From positions 1 through 15,046 of the forward strand of contig JADFKX010000033.1 in assembly GCA_022564695.1 (NCBI GenBank): 15,046 bases of DNA, written 5' to 3'. Below the pieces are notes generated by a model. The model made no database searches and was not told the origin of the DNA. It saw only the letters and a list, made by a program, of their open reading frames with translations. The stretch is from Chloroflexota bacterium. Its GTDB lineage: Bacteria; Chloroflexota; Dehalococcoidia; SM23-28-2; RBG-16-64-32. This document shows, one piece after another, positions 5,899 to 11,961 of this stretch. Every line of letters begins with the position of its first letter. Within the stretch, counting starts at the first letter, position 1. A program made the translations under genes and the position numbers.

Positions 5899-6204
5899 AT
5901 GACCCAGGACTCGGACGTTAAAGACATCGTTCACCGCCACGCCAAAGCCATCGTCACCATGGACATCGGCCAGATCATGAACGACCTGATGCCGGACGCC
6001 ATGATGAAGCTCCAGCAGGAGGCCGGCGGCGGCACCGCCATGCAGATCAACAGCTACGAGGTGCTGGGCAACAGCCGGGACGGCGACGACTACCTGTACG
6101 ACGTCAAGTACATCGGGCCCCAGTCCTTCACCGTCCGCGCCCGCTGGTCACGCGTCGGCCCCGAATGGAAGATCATCGACGCCGACATCATCGCCCGCGA
6201 GTAG
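5899..6204 (+). CDS. Small NTF2/SnoaL-like protein of unknown function, paralog 2
   Basis: The 101-residue soluble protein is not recognised as a named family. It has an N-terminal helix (DVKDIVHRHAKAIVTMDI), a second helix with LMPDAMMKLQQEAGG, then a strand-rich half (QINSYEVLGNS, GDDYLYDVKYIG, QSFTVRARW, WKIIDADII). It is a divergent paralog of the 5079 product but lacks that protein's basic C-terminal helix. The ATG at 5899 is clear: a strong AAGGAGG precedes it and a near-consensus promoter lies upstream, unlike the Shine-Dalgarno-less start of its neighbour, so the two copies are under different expression control. An NTF2-like fold would suit ligand binding, a small enzyme or a protein partner; nothing in the sequence decides between these. 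A hairpin 23 bp downstream separates it from the convergent carbonic anhydrase gene. Confidence 0.78.
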   Translation: MTQDSDVKDIVHRHAKAIVTMDIGQIMNDLMPDAMMKLQQEAGGGTAMQINSYEVLGNSRDGDDYLYDVKYIGPQSFTVRARWSRVGPEWKIIDADIIARE

Positions 6205-6223
6205 GGCCTTACGGATAATCGTC

Positions 6224-6250
6224 GTAGCTGCGGAGCTTCAGCTCTGCAGC
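6224..6250 (+). repeat. REP-like hairpin between convergent genes
   Basis: GTAG (6224-6227) leads an 11-bp hairpin, GCTGCGGAGCT (6227-6237) pairing with AGCTCTGCAGC (6240-6250) around TC, with one G.U pair. It sits between the plus-strand paralog 2 and the minus-strand carbonic anhydrase gene and could serve as a two-way transcript barrier. It is the same architecture as 483-504 and 4612-4634. Confidence 0.65.
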
Positions 6251-6263
6251 CGTGCGACACGCC

Positions 6264-6758
6264 TCAGCGCACCGCCCGTAAGCGGCCTGTCTTCACGTCG
6301 AAGACGAAGCCGCTGACCGTGATGTCGTTCGGTATGAGTGGCGAAGAGCGGATCGTCTGTACATCCTGCCGCACACTCTCCTCCAGGTCTGAGAAGGGCA
6401 GAAAGTCGATCCCGGAAGCGTCGGTATTCAGGTCTTGGCGGAGCATCTCCCGTAGCTGCTCGTTAGTGAACGTCAGCATGCCGCAGTCGGTATGGTGGAT
6501 GACCAGAAACTCGCGTGTGCCGAGCAGCTTGTAGGAGATGATCAGCGAGCGTAAGGCGTCGTCGCTCGCGCGGCCTCCTGCGTTGCGGATCACGTGTGCG
6601 TCGCCCTCCTCCAGCCCCAGGAACTTTTCGGGGTGAAGGCGCGCGTCCATGCAGGCCAAGACGGCCACCTGATGGCCGGGCGGCATCGGCAGGTCTCCCT
6701 TGGTGAAGCCGGCGGCGTAGCGCTCGTTGGCGGCAAGCAGATCAGGCAGTCTGGTCAT
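6264..6758 (-). CDS. Beta-class carbonic anhydrase
   Basis: Catalyses reversible hydration of CO2 to bicarbonate, supplying carboxylases and pH balance. The 164-residue protein has the beta-class zinc and catalytic residues: C36-x-D38-x-R40 (LACMDARL), then H89-x-x-C92 (HHTDCGM). IRNAGG at 57-62 is also typical. Length and motif spacing match the short, roughly 165-residue subgroup that includes mycobacterial Rv1284-type enzymes. There is no signal peptide, so it is cytoplasmic. ATG 6758 is preceded by TAAGGA about seven bases upstream. That ribosome site lies in the inverted repeat CCTTA-TC-TAAGG (6767-6778), a possible translational hairpin. The gene is downstream of the EF-G-like gene on the same strand with a 155-bp gap that shows no convincing promoter. 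All active-site residues are present. Confidence 0.94.
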   Translation of the reverse strand: MTRLPDLLAANERYAAGFTKGDLPMPPGHQVAVLACMDARLHPEKFLGLEEGDAHVIRNAGGRASDDALRSLIISYKLLGTREFLVIHHTDCGMLTFTNEQLREMLRQDLNTDASGIDFLPFSDLEESVRQDVQTIRSSPLIPNDITVSGFVFDVKTGRLRAVR

Positions 6759-6766
6759 TTAAAGTT

Positions 6767-6778
6767 CCTTATCTAAGG
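6767..6778 (-). promoter_or_regulatory. Inverted repeat over the carbonic anhydrase ribosome site
   Basis: CCTTA-TC-TAAGG forms a 5-bp inverted repeat whose TAAGG arm on the minus strand is part of the ribosome binding site. An almost identical sequence, CTTTA-GA-TAAGG, lies at 8986-8997 upstream of the EF-G-like gene in the opposite orientation. Confidence 0.3.
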
Positions 6779-6913
6779 CATCGCGCCTGGGGCTCTGGGC
6801 AAATTGACGTAAGTCCTATGCCAAGCTGGACAATATCACTTCGCGTGGGCGCTGTAAATGGCTGACCTCTTGGTCTGGCGGGCCGTGGGACAGGCTTCAC
6901 TCTTGCGCTCTCC

Positions 6914-8971
6914 CTACGCCTTCGCCGCCTCCCGCTGCTTCTCAGCCGCCTCAATCACCTTCTGCGCCGCGTGCGCCGGCACCTCATCGTAGTGCGAGAA
7001 CGACATCGTGAAGTGGCCGCGGCCCTGCGTCATGGATCGTATATCGGCTGAGTAGTGTTGAACCTCAGCCATCGGCGCCTGCGCTTCCACTATCGTCAAC
7101 GAACCGGTAGGCGTCATCCCCTGCACCCGTGCCCGCTTGCCGTTGAGGTCGCTGATGATCTCGCCCATATTCGCTTCCGGAACCGTGATCTTCATGTCCA
7201 TGATCGGCTCCAGCAGCACAGGATGGGCATCCTGTGCGCCCTGCTTCACCGCCTGCACGGTCGCGATCTTGAACGCTATGTCTGAGGAGTCCACAGGGTG
7301 CTCCTTGCCATCAACCAGCATAACCTTCATGTCGATCATCGGGTAGCGGGCCAGCACCCCCTCCTGCATCGCCTCCAGGACGCCCTTCTCAACGGAGCTC
7401 ACGTACTGCTTCGGCACCGCTCCGCCCACGGTCTTGTTCACGAACTCGTGTCCCGTCCCCCGCGGCAGCGGCTCCACTGATACCTCCACCCGCGCAAACT
7501 GGCCGTGACCGCCGGTCTGCTTCTTGTGCGTGTACTCCGCCGTCGCCGTCCCATGTACCGTTTCCCGGTAGGGCACCCGCGGCATCGTCATCTCCAGGTC
7601 AACGCTGAACTTGTGGCGTATCTTCTCCAGCGCCACCTCTACATGTGAGTCGCCCAGTCCGGAGAGGATCGTCTCGCCCGTATCCGGGCTGCGCTCCAGG
7701 CGCAGGCTGGGGTCCTCCTCCACGATGCGCTGCAGGGCGCTGCCCATCTTATCCAGGTCAGCCTTCGTCTTAGGGGTGATGGCGGCGCTAAACGCGGGCT
7801 CGGGGAACGATATCGATGGCAGAGTGACCGGCTTCTCCTTCGCGCACAGCGTATCGCCGGTCTGGGTCTCGGTCAGCTTCGCCACCGCGCCGATGTCGCC
7901 CACCGTCACCTGCGACACCTGCTCCTGTGTCTTGCCGCTCATGTGGTACACGGGGCCGATGCGCTCCGCCGCCTGGTGATTGGCGTTCCAGGCCTGTGAA
8001 TCGGCTTTGAACGCGCCTGAGAGCACGCGGAAGTAGGTGAGACGGCCCACGTACGGGTCAGCGGCGGTCTTGAACACCAGCGCTACCAGCGGGGCCGCAG
8101 CATCGGCCTTAATGCCGTCCCCGTTCGTCTTGACCGGCAGCTCCAGCGGCGATGGGAACATCTCGCTGATCGCTCCCAGGAGCGCATGTACCCCGAACAT
8201 CTTGGTCGCGGAGCCCGTAAGCACAGGCACGATGCTCCCCGATCTGATGCCCGCCCTGATCCCGTTGGTCAGCTCCTCCTGCGTCAGCTCTTCCCCGCCT
8301 AGGTACTTCTCGATGAGGGCGTCGTCCGTCTCCGCCGCCGCCTCAATGAGCTTCTCCCGCTGAGCGTTCGCCTCATCGGCCAGCTCCGGCGGCACCTCCT
8401 GCTGCTCGCCCTTATCGCCCACGTACGCCTTCATCGTCAGCAGGTCCACGACCCCCTTCAGCTCATGCTGAGAGCCGATCGGTATCTGGAGCGGGACGCA
8501 CTTCTGGCCCCAGCTGGACCGTAACTGCTCCAGGGTGCCGTTGAAGTCTGCGTTCTCCCGGTCCATGCGGTTGATGAACACCGCCCGCGGCAGCGATATC
8601 TCATCGGCGAACTGCCACGCGAATTCGGTGCCTACCTGCACCCCGGAAGCGCCGCACACCACGATGAGCGCCAGGTCGGCGGCGCGCAGGGCGCACTTCA
8701 CCTCGCCCATGAAATCCGCGTAGCCGGGGGCGTCCACCACGTTCAGCTTGTGCCCGTTCCACTCGATGGGGACGACCGAAAGATTGACGCTGAACCCCCG
8801 CTTCTGCTCGTCCGGGTCCCAGTCCGAGACGGTCGTCCCGTCCTCCACCCGTCCCAGCCGCGTCGTCGCCCCACTGGCGAACAGCATCGCCTCGGACAGC
8901 GAGGTCTTGCCCGTGCTCCCGTGGCCGACGATCGTGACGTTACGAATCTTCTCCGGCGGGTACTCTTTCAT
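6914..8971 (-). CDS. Elongation factor G-like GTPase (EF-G-2 type)
   Basis: A 685-residue translational GTPase with full EF-G domain order: G domain, domain II, then III to V. G1 is GHGSTGKT (16-23), switch I region DPDEQKRGFSVN, G3 is D80-A-P-G-Y84, and G4 is NRMD (134-137). The canonical EF-G reads GHIDAGKT and DTPGH. Here the catalytic His is Tyr84, as in the EF-G-2/FusA2 group found in Thermus and mycobacteria, so this is probably the paralogous factor, not the main ribosome translocase; the standard fusA is expected elsewhere. The C-terminal GHGQFARVEV and PVPYRET-like segments confirm domains IV and V. ATG 8971 has GAGGT nine bases upstream and is preceded by a likely promoter at 9009-9037. 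It is divergent from the sigma factor gene. The role in ribosome rescue or recycling is an inference. Confidence 0.9.
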   Translation of the reverse strand: MKEYPPEKIRNVTIVGHGSTGKTSLSEAMLFASGATTRLGRVEDGTTVSDWDPDEQKRGFSVNLSVVPIEWNGHKLNVVDAPGYADFMGEVKCALRAADLALIVVCGASGVQVGTEFAWQFADEISLPRAVFINRMDRENADFNGTLEQLRSSWGQKCVPLQIPIGSQHELKGVVDLLTMKAYVGDKGEQQEVPPELADEANAQREKLIEAAAETDDALIEKYLGGEELTQEELTNGIRAGIRSGSIVPVLTGSATKMFGVHALLGAISEMFPSPLELPVKTNGDGIKADAAAPLVALVFKTAADPYVGRLTYFRVLSGAFKADSQAWNANHQAAERIGPVYHMSGKTQEQVSQVTVGDIGAVAKLTETQTGDTLCAKEKPVTLPSISFPEPAFSAAITPKTKADLDKMGSALQRIVEEDPSLRLERSPDTGETILSGLGDSHVEVALEKIRHKFSVDLEMTMPRVPYRETVHGTATAEYTHKKQTGGHGQFARVEVSVEPLPRGTGHEFVNKTVGGAVPKQYVSSVEKGVLEAMQEGVLARYPMIDMKVMLVDGKEHPVDSSDIAFKIATVQAVKQGAQDAHPVLLEPIMDMKITVPEANMGEIISDLNGKRARVQGMTPTGSLTIVEAQAPMAEVQHYSADIRSMTQGRGHFTMSFSHYDEVPAHAAQKVIEAAEKQREAAKA

Positions 8972-9008
8972 ATGGGGCTACCTCGCTTTAGATAAGGGGT
9001 CAATTGCG

Positions 9009-9037
9009 ATTCTATCCTACAGCCTGAAAGCCCGCAA
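9009..9037 (-). promoter_or_regulatory. Promoter for the EF-G-like gene
   Basis: On the minus strand, TTGCGG (9037-9032), a 17-bp spacer and TAGAAT (9014-9009) point toward the EF-G-like start at 8971. The -10 is good, the -35 shares only TTG and spacing with consensus. The leader would be about 30 bases. Confidence 0.5.
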
Positions 9038-9110
9038 GGAAGTTCGTCCGATCCCTCTCTACTACCGCGCAAGGTGTATCCTTTTCGCCGTGCCGCGGTA
9101 CTAATAGACT

Positions 9111-9719
9111 GTGAGGCCATGTCTGAGCGATCCAGCCACCGACGACGCCGCTCTCATCGCCGCCTACCGCCAGGGCGACGATGCGGCGCTGGGCGCCCTC
9201 ATCCAACGCTACCAGGCCCAGACCTACCGGCTGGCGCTCGGTATCCTCGCCTCCCGCGAGGAGGCGGAGGACGCTACCCAGGAGGCGCTGATCGCTATGC
9301 TTAGCTCCTTGCCCCGGTTCCGCGGCGATAGCCGCTTCTCCACTTGGCTCTACCGCCTCACCCTCAACACCTGCCTCAAGCGAAAGCAACGCCGCACCCG
9401 CCCGCGAGAGGAGCCGCTGCCATCGCACGCCGGCGCCATCGCGGACAATCCGGGGCAGCGGCCGGACGTCCAGGCCGGCCGGCGCTGGCTGCGACACCAG
9501 GTGACCCGCTTCCTGGCGGCCCTGCCGGAGAGCCACCGCCTGCCCGTCCTGCTCAGCGACGCCCTGGACCTGCCTGCGTCCGAGATCGCTGGCATACTCG
9601 GCCTCTCCCTGCCCGCGGTCAAGGCACGCCTTCTCCGGGGTCGCCGGCGTCTGCGGGCTGAGATCGAGCGGTACTGTCAGGAGGCTGGCCTCAGCGGCTG
9701 GCGGGAGCTGCTGGACTGA
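9111..9719 (+). CDS. ECF-type RNA polymerase sigma factor
   Basis: A 202-residue sigma-70-family factor of the extracytoplasmic-function type, directing RNA polymerase to a small regulon. Region 2 spans about residues 9-85: ALIAAYRQGDDAALGALI, then the core-binding/-10 segment with EEAEDATQEALIAM, FRGDSRFSTWLYRLTLN. Region 4 covers about 125-185: FLAALPESHRLPVLL, then the helix-turn-helix DLPASEIAGILGLSLPAVKARLLRGRRRL that reads the -35 box. There is no region 3, as expected for ECF factors. The GTG at 9111 starts the frame; no Shine-Dalgarno sequence precedes it. Its TGA overlaps the ATG of the next gene (ATGA), and that gene encodes a zinc-finger/alkyltransferase fusion that looks like its anti-sigma partner. 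Such pairs are usually co-regulated, so the pair probably works as one switch. Confidence 0.93.
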   Translation: MRPCLSDPATDDAALIAAYRQGDDAALGALIQRYQAQTYRLALGILASREEAEDATQEALIAMLSSLPRFRGDSRFSTWLYRLTLNTCLKRKQRRTRPREEPLPSHAGAIADNPGQRPDVQAGRRWLRHQVTRFLAALPESHRLPVLLSDALDLPASEIAGILGLSLPAVKARLLRGRRRLRAEIERYCQEAGLSGWRELLD

Positions 9720-10444
9720 TGCCAGTCTTGACCTGTGACCAGGCCCTGTCGCTGCTGGACGAGGCGCGCGCCGCCGGCCCCTCGCCCGCCCTCGCCGACC
9801 ACCTGGCGGACTGCGACGACTGCCGCGCCGCTGCCGATGCGATGCACCAGGTTCGCAACCTTCTAGGAGGTATCGAGATGCCCGTCGCCCTCTCGGAACG
9901 CTTGACCACCGTCGCGAACGAGCACCTTACCCATCAGCTCCGCGCCCGCACCTTCGAGACGCCGCTCGGCTGGAGCGCTCTCGCTTACACGGACGGCGGT
10001 ATCGTTCTGATAGAGCGGAGCCAGGGCAGCGCGGCGGACGCCTACGAGCGGCTGCGCCAGCGACTGGGCGAGTTCGTCACCCAGGAGAGGCCCCGAGACG
10101 ACATCGGCGATAGCGCCGTCCGCAAGCTGCTCGCCTATCACGATGGGCGACGCGTGCGGTTCGATGAGCCGCTGGACCTCTCCCTCGTCCCCTCGTTCAC
10201 GCGGCAGGTGCTACAGGCTACCGCCCGCATCCCCTACGGCGAAGTGCGCCCGTACGCCTGGGTGGCCCGCCAGGTAGGACGCCCTAAGGCGACCCGCGCC
10301 GTCGGTCAGGCCCTCCACATCAACCCCGTGGCCCCTATCATCCCCTGTCACCGCGTCATCGCCTCTAACAACACCCTCGGTGGCTACGGCGGCGGCCCGG
10401 AGATGAAGCGCTGGCTGCTGCGGCTGGAGGGCTACCTCCGGTAG
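9719..10444 (+). CDS. Anti-sigma-type zinc finger fused to O6-alkylguanine-DNA alkyltransferase
   Basis: A 241-residue two-part protein. Residues 1-45 resemble the zinc-binding anti-sigma (ZAS, zf-HC2) module: C6, then H28-x3-C32-x2-C35. There is no membrane segment. From ~78 to 241 it is an Ogt/AGT protein: an N-terminal alpha/beta part (TPLGWSALAYTDGGIVLIE), then the DNA-binding half with IPYGEVRPY (171-179), RAVGQAL (193-199, including the arginine finger), N202-P, IPCHR with the alkyl-accepting Cys210, and GGYGGG. All catalytic motifs are intact, so it should remove O6-alkyl groups from guanine by suicide transfer. The gene overlaps the sigma factor gene by ATGA. An AGGAGG followed by ATG at 9878 (Met54) sits at the domain junction. 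Ada-like sensing through loss of anti-sigma activity is a reasonable hypothesis, not shown by sequence alone. Confidence 0.9.
   Translation: MPVLTCDQALSLLDEARAAGPSPALADHLADCDDCRAAADAMHQVRNLLGGIEMPVALSERLTTVANEHLTHQLRARTFETPLGWSALAYTDGGIVLIERSQGSAADAYERLRQRLGEFVTQERPRDDIGDSAVRKLLAYHDGRRVRFDEPLDLSLVPSFTRQVLQATARIPYGEVRPYAWVARQVGRPKATRAVGQALHINPVAPIIPCHRVIASNNTLGGYGGGPEMKRWLLRLEGYLR
9865..9880 (+). promoter_or_regulatory. Internal ribosome site and in-frame ATG within the fusion gene
   Basis: AGGAGG (9865-9870) is followed after seven bases by an in-frame ATG (9878-9880), codon 54. It would produce a 188-residue alkyltransferase without the zinc finger. The full-length ATG at 9719 depends on overlap with the sigma gene and has no comparable ribosome site. 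Confidence 0.45.
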
Positions 10445-10450
10445 TTCTTA

Positions 10451-10467
10451 ACGAGTTGATGGCTCGT
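10451..10467 (+). terminator. Hairpin after the alkyltransferase gene
   Basis: ACGAG (10451-10455) and CTCGT (10463-10467) form a short stem around TTGATGG, six bases after the stop codon. No T-run follows, so termination is weakly supported. Confidence 0.3.
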
Positions 10468-10482
10468 AGTAGCAATTCATAA

Positions 10483-10513
10483 TTTAAGGCTATGACTGCA
10501 GTAAGCCTTTAAA
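10483..10513. other. Large inverted repeat upstream of the lrp-type promoter
   Basis: TTTAAGGCT (10483-10491) pairs with AGCCTTTAAA (10504-10513) apart from one bulged T. The loop contains the palindrome ACTGCAGT (10495-10502). It ends three bases before the -35 box. It could be a terminator for the upstream pair or a binding site for the Lrp-family protein; the sequence does not decide. Confidence 0.4.
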
Positions 10514-10514
10514 G

Positions 10515-10536
10515 TATTGACAATATATCGAATATA
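10515..10536. promoter_or_regulatory. Candidate autoregulatory operator of the Lrp-family gene
   Basis: Two adjoining inverted repeats lie over the promoter: TATTG-A-CAATA (10515-10525), covering the -35 box, and TATAT-CGA-ATATA (10524-10536), in the spacer. AT-rich dyads are typical Lrp/AsnC targets, and autoregulation is common in the family. Binding is inferred. Confidence 0.4.
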
Positions 10537-10545
10537 CCTTAGAAT
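10517..10545 (+). promoter_or_regulatory. Sigma-70-type promoter of the Lrp-family gene
   Basis: A perfect TTGACA (10517-10522), a 17-bp spacer and TAGAAT (10540-10545). Transcription would start near 10552, leaving a 40-base leader with AAGGA (10579-10583) before the ATG at 10592. Confidence 0.8.
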
Positions 10546-10591
10546 CATAGGCACAATGTCGCTGTTGTCTTAAGCCGCAAGGAAAATCGTT

Positions 10592-11074
10592 ATGGACATT
10601 GATTCTACCGACGCCAAGATTTTGGAGGCCCTCCAGCGTGACGGCCGCGCCTCTCATTCCGCAATCGCTGAGGAGGTTGGCCTCAGCCAGCCCAGCGTTC
10701 ACGAGCGAATCAAGAAGCTGGAGCAGCGCGGCGTTATCAGGGGCTACACCACCATCGTTGACCCGGAGGCGCTCGATCTCGGCGTACTTGCCTTCATATC
10801 GGCCCGCTTCAACCGTTACGACACCGAGGGCGTGGCCAGCGCATTGATGGAGATCCCCAACGTCCTTGAGGTACATCACATCGCTGGCGAAGATTGCCTG
10901 ATGGTCAAGGTACGCTGCCACGCGCCCGCCGACCTGGAACACATCCTCGAGCGTATCTGGAACAGCGGACCCATCTCCGGTACTAAGACCACCATCGCCT
11001 TCTCCTCTTACAAGGAAACGACGGTGCTGCCCGTTAAAGGGTGCCTGCCCGAAGCTGAGGTTGCTAGTGTTTGA
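10592..11074 (+). CDS. Lrp/AsnC-family transcriptional regulator
   Basis: A 160-residue feast/famine regulator. The N-terminal helix-turn-helix covers about residues 4-50 (DSTDAKILEALQRDGRASHSAIAEEVGLSQPSVHERIKKLEQRGVIRGY, a nearly textbook pattern). The RAM domain follows from about 65 (LAFISARFNRYD, VLEVHHIAGEDCLMVKVRC), which binds amino acids and mediates dimer and higher assembly. The target pathway cannot be told from sequence. The ATG at 10592 has AAGGA eight bases upstream and a near-consensus promoter with overlapping dyads, suggesting autoregulation. Its last bases overlap the next small gene, so the two are probably coexpressed. The length is typical of single HTH-RAM members. Confidence 0.93.
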   Translation: MDIDSTDAKILEALQRDGRASHSAIAEEVGLSQPSVHERIKKLEQRGVIRGYTTIVDPEALDLGVLAFISARFNRYDTEGVASALMEIPNVLEVHHIAGEDCLMVKVRCHAPADLEHILERIWNSGPISGTKTTIAFSSYKETTVLPVKGCLPEAEVASV

Positions 11075-11504
11075 TGTGGCCCCGGGCAAGGAGGAAGAGT
11101 TTCGCTATCTCGAGCGCGCTCTGGCCCTCAGTGACTGGCTCGACCGGCTGATAGAGGCGACGGAGCCGCTGGGCCAGTCGGAGCCCGTGCCTGTACTCAC
11201 CGCCGCCCCCAACCTTCTGTCGGTGAGCTCACAGCAGCGCGATAGTGGGAGGGACATCGTGTGGGACCGGATTTACGTAGACGAGAAACTGCAGAAATTG
11301 GAGCAGGAACGGCTGGCCAGGCGCGCATTCGTGGCCATGCGTCAGCGGGAGGCTGGCGCCATCGTCCGCGCTGCCAGGGCCGCGGGTCGCCCTCGCGGCT
11401 TGAGGGCCGGCTTCGCCTCTCGCCTGGCGCGCATCGCTCTCATCCTTCACCGCGAGGCGGCAACCGATGCTGGCTTGCAACCGAGGACAGAGAGCCCGCG
11501 CTAA
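11067..11504 (+). CDS. Hypothetical protein downstream of the Lrp-family regulator
   Basis: Not recognised. The product is about 145 residues from GTG 11067, chosen because GAGG (11057-11060) lies six bases upstream; a TTG at 11061 in the same frame has no room for a ribosome site. The first half is acidic and helix-prone (APGKEEEFRYLERALALSDWLDRLIEATEPL), the middle contains IVWDRIYVDEKLQKLEQERLARRAF, and the last ~50 residues are rich in arginine and alanine (AARAAGRPRGLRAGF, SRLARIALILHREA). No transmembrane segment or signal peptide is evident. It overlaps the regulator by eight bases and ends with a four-base overlap (CTAA) against the convergent Ddn-like gene. Codon use is GC-rich but less extreme than neighbours. 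It could be a regulator-associated protein; function unknown. Confidence 0.55.
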   Translation: MFDVAPGKEEEFRYLERALALSDWLDRLIEATEPLGQSEPVPVLTAAPNLLSVSSQQRDSGRDIVWDRIYVDEKLQKLEQERLARRAFVAMRQREAGAIVRAARAAGRPRGLRAGFASRLARIALILHREAATDAGLQPRTESPR

Positions 11505-11941
11505 TCCACCGTTACTATCCGGAACACCGGGTGCTTGGCCGCGATCGCCTCGAACTCTCCGATCTCCGCCTTCGGGTCCACCCCGAAGTGCTGGCGCGTC
11601 GCCATCGCCGTCTTGGCGAGGTACGCCTTAATGATCGGCGCTCTCTCCTCAGAGACCATCTCCTCAAGCCGCACCCTCTGCCGTCCCTTGTGGCGTAAGA
11701 CCGCCTCGCCGTCGGTGGCCCGCACGTTGCGCACCCACTCCGACTCTCCCCGCGGCGAGACCAGATAGCGGTCCTCGTCCTGCTTCACCCAGGTGACCAC
11801 GTTGGAGCGGATCTTGCCGGAGCGTCGGCCCTTCACCTCCAGCGTAATCGTGTCCGAGGGCATCAGCCCGTGGGAGGCCAGCCAGCCCATGAACCGGTTG
11901 AACGCCTGCGTCAGCTTCGTCGGCCTACGGTAGAACGTCAC
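11501..11941 (-). CDS. Ddn-like F420/flavin-dependent oxidoreductase family protein (DUF385)
   Basis: The 146-residue protein matches the nitroreductase/deazaflavin-dependent family named after mycobacterial Ddn, a split-beta-barrel fold that uses F420H2 to reduce quinones or nitro compounds. Visible family signs are VKGRRSGKIRSNVV (residues ~37-50), RYLVSPRGESEWVRNVRAT (the phosphate-contacting region with W-x-x-N), and the barrel strand AVLRHKGRQRVRLEEM. The cofactor is inferred; some relatives bind FMN or heme. GTG 11941 is supported by AAAAGGAG, seven bases upstream. It lies 20 bp after the recJ stop, so it is probably in the same transcript, and its stop overlaps the convergent hypothetical gene. 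If F420 is used, the organism should also have F420 biosynthesis genes, not seen here. Confidence 0.82.
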   Translation of the reverse strand: MTFYRRPTKLTQAFNRFMGWLASHGLMPSDTITLEVKGRRSGKIRSNVVTWVKQDEDRYLVSPRGESEWVRNVRATDGEAVLRHKGRQRVRLEEMVSEERAPIIKAYLAKTAMATRQHFGVDPKAEIGEFEAIAAKHPVFRIVTVD

Positions 11942-11961
11942 TCCAGCACTCCTTTTAGGGT

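Noticed and set aside
4891..6204. A 437-codon plus-strand open frame
   Set aside because: It runs through both repeat spacers and out of frame through the 5079 gene; only its last 101 codons, from ATG 5899, are coding. The rest is low-complexity and rich in Pro, Ser and Ala.
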